Source of the DNA: Calothrix brevissima NIES-22
GTDB taxonomy: Bacteria > Cyanobacteriota > Cyanobacteriia > Cyanobacteriales > Nostocaceae
Reading direction: 5' to 3'
Length of the DNA: 64,000 bases
Assembly: GCF_002367995.1 (NCBI RefSeq)
Contig: NZ_AP018207.1
Coordinates: 4,587,083-4,651,082 of the forward strand
The notes beneath the pieces were generated by a model that was given only the letters and a program-made list of their open reading frames with translations, was not told the DNA's origin and did no database searches. The position numbers were made by a program, and so were the translations under genes. This document shows positions 58,206 to 64,000 of this stretch, piece after piece; position 1 is the first letter of the stretch, and each line of letters opens with the position of its first letter.

Positions 58206-59621
58206 TTAATTTTTAGGTACGGTGAGGGGCGTACCAAGGATAATTGGGTCTATCTCGCGGTATGTGAAGAAGGGAACTGGGCCAATGAAGTAGGGCGAGC
58301 AACCCAAGTCAACCCATCCCCGTTTGCAGATACGGAAGAACATCGCGGTGGTGATACTCCCGTCCGCTTCGTTAATGTCCCAGATGACTTGTTTAAATGA
58401 TTTCCCAAACGGGTGACGACCTGTGGGTTCTTTTCCACCGTTGAGATTACCCAAGATGCCGAATCCGCCTTTAACTTTTTGGTCTTTACCGGACATCCAT
58501 TGTGCGCCAGTCACAATATCGCTACCCGAAACTTCGATGTGACCACACGTTTTCTCGCACGGGACATTAAACCCAGCTTGATAGCTACCACTTATTGACT
58601 TCCAGCGTCCGCTTTCAAGGGAACCGAGGGGTAAGTCTACTTTGCCGATAAAGCTAACATCGGGGATGGGAACACTGGGGAACCGATCGAACGGTACATC
58701 AGCTAATCCCGGAATCTTGCCAATTGTTGTGTTTTGCCAGTTAGTAAAGTCCTTTAGCTGTGCATCCTCAATACCAGGGATGCTGGTGAGTTTATATTTA
58801 TCAAGTTTGACATACTCACCAAGTTCCACTTCTCCCAGTTGGGGATAATTGTCCAGCACCTCACCAACAGTTTGGTAGCTTGCGGTGCTGCCTGTAACTT
58901 TGGTCACTAGTTCTTGAATTGGTGGGATGGCTCCGACTTCTGAATCTTCTAAATTAGGAATTGCTTCGGCGAGGTCTTCGAGTGTTTGCCAATCGAGTGT
59001 TTCAACATCTGACAGTTTGAGATTTTTGAGTTGAATGCCCGTGATGTCAGCGATATCTTCAAGCGTGAAATCTTCAATATTGAACTCGGTTGCTTCAAAA
59101 TCACCCAGTTCCATGACTTCGGCAAGGCTTTGTCCGGCACTCCAGGTGCGTGTCTCCTTCATACCAGGGTTTTTGATATTCGGGAATTCGACACTGCCAG
59201 CACCGCCAAATTTCATATTTCTGAACGTGATACTGCTCCAATCGGGAGTAGGTGCGCCATTGACGTATTTTGTTGCAACCGGCTGTGGCTGTTTGGTTTG
59301 TTTTGTCTTATTTATCGAAGTGTTCAAATTTGAATACTTCGATGAAACTGTTTGAGCTACAGCTTTATCGCCGAATAGGAGACTGCCGATATTATAGCTA
59401 CCTCCATATCGGATTAATCCGTGTAGGGCAAGCCCTGCAATAAGTCCTGCAACCATTAGGTAGCGTAATTTATTAAATTTTTCCATCCGATACTCAAGCG
59501 CTCGGTTGGTTTTGTTGTGAGTAGTTTCCTGGCTTGCAGCTCTCACTGGTACAATCGCAGTGACCTCTGGTGTAGTATCTAAAATTTGGTTGTTAGCGGT
59601 CAGATGTTCGTTATACATCAC
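58206..59621 (-). CDS. Type IV secretion-associated exported protein with Leu-rich short repeats
   Basis: The product has 471 residues with a single membrane helix near 53-70 and the rest probably periplasmic. Residues about 150-320 are a chain of short Leu/Ile/Asp units (FTLEDIADITGIQLKNLKLS, DWQTLEDLAEAIPNLEDSEV, ELGEYVKLDKYKLTSIPGIE, LKDFTNWQNTTIGKIPGLAD). These resemble a solenoid. The C-terminal domain has conserved-looking Cys (CEKTCGHIEV, CKRGWVDLGCSPYF). I cannot assign it to a classical VirB component; its place among them suggests a lineage-specific channel or pilus part. Confidence 0.62.
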   Translation of the reverse strand: MMYNEHLTANNQILDTTPEVTAIVPVRAASQETTHNKTNRALEYRMEKFNKLRYLMVAGLIAGLALHGLIRYGGSYNIGSLLFGDKAVAQTVSSKYSNLNTSINKTKQTKQPQPVATKYVNGAPTPDWSSITFRNMKFGGAGSVEFPNIKNPGMKETRTWSAGQSLAEVMELGDFEATEFNIEDFTLEDIADITGIQLKNLKLSDVETLDWQTLEDLAEAIPNLEDSEVGAIPPIQELVTKVTGSTASYQTVGEVLDNYPQLGEVELGEYVKLDKYKLTSIPGIEDAQLKDFTNWQNTTIGKIPGLADVPFDRFPSVPIPDVSFIGKVDLPLGSLESGRWKSISGSYQAGFNVPCEKTCGHIEVSGSDIVTGAQWMSGKDQKVKGGFGILGNLNGGKEPTGRHPFGKSFKQVIWDINEADGSITTAMFFRICKRGWVDLGCSPYFIGPVPFFTYREIDPIILGTPLTVPKN

Positions 59622-59687
59622 TATTTATTTAAAGCTTGATTTACCTAGATTTGTTGTTGTGAGAGGGTTATTGCGCTGTGGTGGTAT

Positions 59688-60449
59688 TTATAACAAGCGC
59701 TTTCCACCCAGTAGCATGAGTTTTTCAACCAATTGCATTGATACTCCGGCGGTGCTGGCGGCGACGACAAGTTCCTCTCCTTGCGATCGCAACTCAACAA
59801 GTTGGTTCAGACGCTTCCAAAGCTTGCTGTCTGTCGTAACCCACTGGTTTTTTAGAGCAACTTGCATTCCTTTGGCGATATGTCTGCTATCAGATAATGC
59901 GGTGTAACTAACCTTTGGTTTTACTTCTTCAGGTTTGCTGGGAGTGTCGCCAATAATTTCAATTTGGCTGTACTCTGGTGTGCCACTGCCCGCTACAATC
60001 CGGAAGTGATAGCTTTTCCTTGTTGAGCCAGATTCGGTAATCACCGTCATGTGCGCCCCGTAAGGAGCTTGTGGTAAACCGGGGATCTTAACTGTCTCGA
60101 TGCGGCGAATGTGAATTAGTCCTGCACCCGTGCTGTTTCCAGAACACTTACCCAAGCCCTCAAGACATCCGTCTACATCAAAAACAAACCTAGATGGGTC
60201 ATCCAGCCAGATTTTCTTGATAATTTCTCTGGTGTTGTAGAACGATATTGATACCCCATGTCCAGGCCAGACCTTAACTGTCTGTAATTGAGCATTTTCC
60301 CCTGATACCTGGGACGCTGCAACTTGACGGATAGTATTTGCTAGTACAAGTTGGTTTGGTGCAAGCATGGTGGCGATGCTAAGGCACCCACCAAAGGCGA
60401 TCGCCCAAGGCTTACTTAAACTAAAATCGGCTATATCTCTTAGTTTCAC
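59688..60449 (-). CDS. VirB9/TraK-like exported protein
   Basis: The product has 253 residues with a signal peptide (AIAFGGCLSIATMLAPNQLVLA). The mature part is beta-rich: VKVWPGHGVSISFYNTREII, WLDDPSRFVFDVDG, HIRRIETVKIPGLPQAPYGA and YHFRIVAGSG. This resembles TraK/VirB9 or AMIN-type sheets. The start overlaps the VirB10-like stop (4 bp), and VirB9 and VirB10 genes are normal neighbours. Identification therefore rests half on context. Confidence 0.6.
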   Translation of the reverse strand: MKLRDIADFSLSKPWAIAFGGCLSIATMLAPNQLVLANTIRQVAASQVSGENAQLQTVKVWPGHGVSISFYNTREIIKKIWLDDPSRFVFDVDGCLEGLGKCSGNSTGAGLIHIRRIETVKIPGLPQAPYGAHMTVITESGSTRKSYHFRIVAGSGTPEYSQIEIIGDTPSKPEEVKPKVSYTALSDSRHIAKGMQVALKNQWVTTDSKLWKRLNQLVELRSQGEELVVAASTAGVSMQLVEKLMLLGGKRLL

Positions 60450-62275
60450 AGCTTGATTGACCTATCGACTTTGATTGTGATTTTGGTGTCTTTAGGCACA
60501 TACCAAACATTGGGACGGCGATTGATTTCGTCAGTAGCACGTTCTGTCCGCTTGCTGATTGTTTCGCCAAGTTTGCCAAAGGCACCTTCAAGGAAAGCAG
60601 CTCCCAGGTTGCGGTTATTATTGCGACTGCGGGTTCTTGTCCCACCTAAAGGCAAATCTTCTGTGACTTCTTCATCCGGCTGGTTAATAATTTCCCCTAC
60701 CTTGGCAAGACCAGCTATTGTCCCTAATGTGGCATCATATTTGGCAATTTCAGATCCCTTGTCGTCGTAAGGTCTGGCGATTAGGGGTGAACCCGCCTCT
60801 CCCAAAACTGATATCGTTCCAGGTGATAGAGGATATTCGGTGCCGTCCTTGAGGATGGCCGTGACTTCGGCACGCACACCTGATGTGCTATCAACCGAAA
60901 TCATAGCGATAGTTACCTGCGTTCCTGCGGGAATGGCTATTTCGCCAGTATTGCTGTAAAGCGGCTCGTCCAACCGGGCGACAAACCGTAATGTATTTGT
61001 CTGCTCCTGGGAACGAGCGTTATTACTGGTTTGGGGCATAACGAGCGGAGTTACCAGGGTTGCACTTGCAAACGAACCGACAACTAAATACTGCGGTTGT
61101 GTTTCTTGGAGTATCTGCGCTTCTTCTGGCAGGTAGTTATTTGCAACTTGCTTGATTTGCTGAGTGGAGTCGTTTTCTTTATTACTAGCAAAACTGGATT
61201 CTACGGTCTTTTCTTTGTCAAGTTCTAAGCTAATTTGTGGCTCTTTCACCGAGAAGCTATAAATAACTGGTACGGCTTGATTGTTATCTTTGTCATCAGT
61301 ATTGCTATACTCTAGAGTACTGTCATTTGTGGTTACAGGTTGCCAACGCGGGCGCAGTTCTTCAACTTGATTAGGAGTATTGGTAACTGTTTCGGTATTC
61401 TCGTTGCGTCGGCTACGGCGACGACGGGAGCGATCGCTATTTTGTTCTGCTGGGCGTAATGTTTCTTCAGTTTTACCTGTAACTTCTTGTACTGTTGTGT
61501 TTGTAGGTTCGCTGACAGTGGTACTGGCTAGCATATACTCAACTCGACCAACCGAACCCAGGTTACGCAGGCGTTCGAGTTCGGCTATTGGATCTTTGGC
61601 GACACTCTGGTTGCTGGCAACTGTTTGTTTGGCAAATTTTGGCAGAGGAGCGCTAGGACGCAGAGGTGGTATTGGCTGTGAGGCCACTACTCTACGTGTT
61701 GGTCTAACACGTTCGGGTGTTTCTTCTCGGTATACACGTTTTCTGGAAGTAGGCGGAGTTTCTTGAGCAACTACCCTTCGTTGTCGAATAGAACGGGTTT
61801 TCTCTTGGTTTTTGGCTTGTTCTTCTTCAGTAGCTTCTTTTTTCTCCTCTTTGTCTCCCGTGTTAGCTTGACCATTTAAGGCATCAAGTTCTTCCTGTTG
61901 CTTGGCGAGAGCAAGCTTGGCATAAACATCGCCTTCTTTTTTCTCAGATGCGGCAACCGTAGGAGTTGGAGTAGTAGTTAATTCTGGTTTTTTGGCATTT
62001 TTACCACTCCCATTCATCATACCGTTGAGGACAACAAATATAATTAGAAACCCAGCACCAAATGCACCACCAATAATTCCTAACCTTGACCAGGGAGATG
62101 TAACAAAGTCGTGTTTAGTTTGGATTAATGCGGGGTCTTCTACTTCAGTTTCATATTCTTCAACCACCTCAAATTGTGAATTTTCAACTTCTTCGTCTTC
62201 TGAACTATCGATTGGTAAAAGACTATTTACGGAAGATATATCTTTATGGGAAGCCTCATTCTCTAGCTGTAACAT
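60446..62275 (-). CDS. VirB10/TrbI-like channel protein
   Basis: The product has 609 residues: a cytoplasmic acidic start, one membrane helix (64-86), a long Arg/Pro/Thr/Glu-rich periplasmic linker (about 90-400), and a C-terminal VirB10-type domain. The domain begins TNTLRFVARLDEPLYSNTGE, continues IAIPAGTQVTIAMISVDSTS and LPLGGTRTRSR, and ends VWYVPKDTKITIKVDRSIKL, matching the usual VirB10/TrbI end. VirB10 spans the envelope and connects inner and outer membrane complexes. Gene order VirB8-like, VirB10-like, VirB9-like is in one operon. Confidence 0.82.
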   Translation of the reverse strand: MLQLENEASHKDISSVNSLLPIDSSEDEEVENSQFEVVEEYETEVEDPALIQTKHDFVTSPWSRLGIIGGAFGAGFLIIFVVLNGMMNGSGKNAKKPELTTTPTPTVAASEKKEGDVYAKLALAKQQEELDALNGQANTGDKEEKKEATEEEQAKNQEKTRSIRQRRVVAQETPPTSRKRVYREETPERVRPTRRVVASQPIPPLRPSAPLPKFAKQTVASNQSVAKDPIAELERLRNLGSVGRVEYMLASTTVSEPTNTTVQEVTGKTEETLRPAEQNSDRSRRRRSRRNENTETVTNTPNQVEELRPRWQPVTTNDSTLEYSNTDDKDNNQAVPVIYSFSVKEPQISLELDKEKTVESSFASNKENDSTQQIKQVANNYLPEEAQILQETQPQYLVVGSFASATLVTPLVMPQTSNNARSQEQTNTLRFVARLDEPLYSNTGEIAIPAGTQVTIAMISVDSTSGVRAEVTAILKDGTEYPLSPGTISVLGEAGSPLIARPYDDKGSEIAKYDATLGTIAGLAKVGEIINQPDEEVTEDLPLGGTRTRSRNNNRNLGAAFLEGAFGKLGETISKRTERATDEINRRPNVWYVPKDTKITIKVDRSIKL

Positions 62276-62299
62276 AGTTCTATGCTTGATTAATGATTT

Positions 62300-63076
62300 T
62301 TATTTCTTGCCGAGGTTATAATCAACAATTTGAGTAATTTCTAAACCTGGTTCTCGTACTAAATAAATTTTCTTATCGAGTTCAGTTGGCTTATTTGGTA
62401 ACTTGGGAGTATCGACAGCTTCAACAGTAATTGTTTTGTTAAAGGCGATTCCTTTGCCTTGGTTTTCGTTCCTATTAAAGCTTACGAGTGTAGCGATATA
62501 ATCGACTTCCCACTGTCCATCCTTAATTTTTCTGGGTTCAGAGATATGGCGGGTGACGAGTGAAACTTGAACTTCACCGTTAAATACACCACTTGGAACG
62601 ATTTCTGCTAATTTCTTGAGAAAGTTTGCCCGAAAATCTTGATTTTCAGATAGTGCAAATGCAGCTTCCCAGGCTCTAGTGGGAATTTTTTTTCTACTAT
62701 TTTTTGTTGTTTGAATATCTATTCCCCTATCAGGTTTAGTGACATTTTCGCCATTCTCTGTTGCTTCGATTATTCCGTTCCAGCCGAACATTTTAATCAT
62801 GCTATCTGAGATAAAGCGTTTGATAGTTTCGGCTTCGCGTTCGTTGGGAGCAGCAAATTTACCAGGTGAAATAGACCCATCTTGGAGTTGAACAATCGTC
62901 ATGCCTTTGACATGATGATTTGTGCTAGCACTCATGCCAATATTTATTATTTGCAATAGGGTAGATAAGATAGTTCCTCCTGCTGTTACGGCGATCGCCA
63001 TTGCAATAGGTGTGGAGGTAGATTGGCCATAACTGAGGAGCCGAGCTGGTTGAGATTTAGACTTAGGTTTAAGCAT
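62300..63076 (-). CDS. VirB8/TraE-like assembly protein
   Basis: The product has 258 residues: a short basic cytoplasmic start, one membrane helix (about 24-47) and a periplasmic alpha/beta domain (AETIKRFISDSMIKMFGWNG, AFALSENQDFRANFLKKLAE, WEVDYIATLVSFNRNENQG). This one-helix topology and domain size suit VirB8/TraE, which nucleates the type IV channel. It lies 24 bp before the VirB10-like gene. Primary sequence similarity to classical VirB8 is weak, so the call is from topology and context. Confidence 0.6.
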   Translation of the reverse strand: MLKPKSKSQPARLLSYGQSTSTPIAMAIAVTAGGTILSTLLQIINIGMSASTNHHVKGMTIVQLQDGSISPGKFAAPNEREAETIKRFISDSMIKMFGWNGIIEATENGENVTKPDRGIDIQTTKNSRKKIPTRAWEAAFALSENQDFRANFLKKLAEIVPSGVFNGEVQVSLVTRHISEPRKIKDGQWEVDYIATLVSFNRNENQGKGIAFNKTITVEAVDTPKLPNKPTELDKKIYLVREPGLEITQIVDYNLGKK

Positions 63077-63089
63077 ATTTATTTGTTAA

Positions 63090-64000
63090 TTACTTTTTAA
63101 CTTTGATTTTGGAACTAACAAATTTGGTGGCATTGACAGCAACCGTAGCAGTTGTACTTGCTCCACCTGTAGCGATTCCTGCTGCAATTTCAGAGCCAAA
63201 TGCTACTGTTTTACCTAATCCTGTCCAAACAGCTATTCCACCACCTGCGGCTAATGCAGATGCCAGGATAGGAGAAACTAACCCAACAAAAAGCAGAAAT
63301 ATCATCGGTTGATTTTGTTCGGAATTAGCGATAAGTTGTCCGCACAAACCAATAATCATGTTGAAGCAGAGTTTCGCCATTCCAACGGTGAAATAACCAG
63401 TTAGCCAAGCGAAAATAGGTTTTGCGCCAAAGGGGAGTAGCGAACCGCCTATTGCCAACGGGCCAAGTAGGGCAGTTAAAAGCATCGTGAATTCTATACC
63501 CCACTGGTAAGCGTTATTGAGGGCGAGGAGGATAACTGCGACAAATCCGGTGATCATTGAACCGATTGTACTGGTGATAGTATTACCAATCTTTTCGGCG
63601 ATTTGACCAGGGGAGAGATTTTCGAGCGCGTCTTTGGCATCAGATAAAGCCTGAAGTGGGTTAAATTCCCAACTACCGCTATCGGGGGCTTCTCCTTTAA
63701 ATAGATCGGGCGCAGAGGTTTTGAGTTCTGCTTCTGCTTGTTGCAAACAGGTGATTGAATCTTGCGTGTTACCAGGGATGGAACGGCATCTTTCCATTGC
63801 CGCCCCTACTTGCTGCTGGAGGGCAATATTGCCGACTGCGCGGTTGAATGCTACTTCTAGGTTGGCTCCGGCAGCAGTAAATTCCAGGATGTCATTATTA
63901 ACAGTATTAATGTATCCCCGGATGGCGAGTGTTCCACTTCTGAGTAAAGTGCCATTGTTAGCTAATAGTCCGATAACTAGAATGGGCCATATCCAACTGG
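63090..64000 (-). CDS. VirB6/TrbL-like polytopic membrane protein (partial, runs off the window)
   Basis: The frame is open from the stop at 63090 to the window edge at 64000 without interruption, so the gene continues beyond (at least 303 residues seen). The first internal ATG is at 63797, but homologous-looking sequence continues upstream (NDILEFTAAGANLEVAFNRA, then IALQQQVGAAMERC). Five or more hydrophobic segments are visible (SMITGFVAVILLALNNAYQW, LLTALLGPLAIGGSLLPFG, MIFLLFVGLVSPILASALAA). A polytopic protein next to VirB8 and VirB10 genes suggests a VirB6/TrbL-like inner-membrane part of the channel. Confidence 0.62.
   Translation of the reverse strand, partial: SWIWPILVIGLLANNGTLLRSGTLAIRGYINTVNNDILEFTAAGANLEVAFNRAVGNIALQQQVGAAMERCRSIPGNTQDSITCLQQAEAELKTSAPDLFKGEAPDSGSWEFNPLQALSDAKDALENLSPGQIAEKIGNTITSTIGSMITGFVAVILLALNNAYQWGIEFTMLLTALLGPLAIGGSLLPFGAKPIFAWLTGYFTVGMAKLCFNMIIGLCGQLIANSEQNQPMIFLLFVGLVSPILASALAAGGGIAVWTGLGKTVAFGSEIAAGIATGGASTTATVAVNATKFVSSKIKVKK

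Noticed and set aside
1-64000. CRISPR arrays, rRNA and tRNA genes
   Set aside because: Reading the intergenic stretches showed no regular repeat-spacer series and no cloverleaf-like or rRNA-like sequence; a dedicated scan could not be run.

Overview
The window looks like part of a large plasmid (or plasmid-derived island) of a filamentous, Nostoc/Calothrix-type cyanobacterium. The evidence is AT-rich DNA studded with the HIP1 octamer GCGATCGC, cyanobacteria-type families (DUF5895-like, DUF2808, RppA/RppB-like two-component pair), and a plasmid replication/maintenance block and a conjugation block at the two ends. I saw no rRNA, tRNA or CRISPR array. Small gene remnants, two insertion sequences with intact target duplications and palindromic repeats show a region that has been rearranged often.

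Bases 1-12500 (all minus strand) are plasmid backbone. A tight operon runs from a primase-polymerase (7579-8577) through six genes that together look like a divergent PRTRC cassette (ParB-related, ThiF-related): protein E, the ubiquitin-like protein C, an F-like protein, E2-like protein B, the JAMM protease protein A, and an E1/ThiF-like protein. Downstream are a PD-(D/E)XK-type nuclease, an adenine-type DNA methyltransferase, small unknowns and a DUF5895-like protein. Upstream lies a YprA/MrfA-like helicase. Several of these genes have hairpins at or just before their start codons.

Bases 12700-47300 are a metal (mainly copper-type) resistance island: a Csp-like 21-cysteine copper store, a CopM-like double-DUF305 lipoprotein, a CusB-type adaptor and CusA-type pump, a second CusA without adaptor, accessory lipoproteins, a methyltransferase, an MFS protein, three DUF2808 proteins (one frameshifted), an SbnA/cysteine-synthase-like enzyme overlapping a MATE/ANK-like exporter, an RppAB/CopRS-like two-component system, a MerR regulator, a double-cupredoxin protein, a CopA-type P-ATPase and a CopZ chaperone. 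Two shared DNA motifs tie this together: TTTCAT-N5-TTTCAT direct repeats (at least twelve copies, often followed by TGTCAA) fit an OmpR-family regulator, and TTGACTCTCC palindromes with 20-bp spacers fit the MerR protein. An ISKra4-type and an IS4-type element, and pieces of csp, copZ, gor, a TPR gene and the exporter, lie among them.

Bases 47300-53500 are an accessory patch: an N-terminally truncated IscB (HNH/RuvC) pseudogene, small unknowns, a phage-type Cys-repeat protein, and a TGT/DpdA-like protein with a DUF6884-like C-terminus, whose reading frame carries an in-frame insertion made of a palindromic repeat. Bases 53600-64000 are a cyanobacterial type IV secretion/conjugation block (VirD4-like coupling protein, VirB9/TraK-like, VirB10/TrbI-like, VirB8-like, and a membrane VirB6/TrbL-like protein that runs off the window end).
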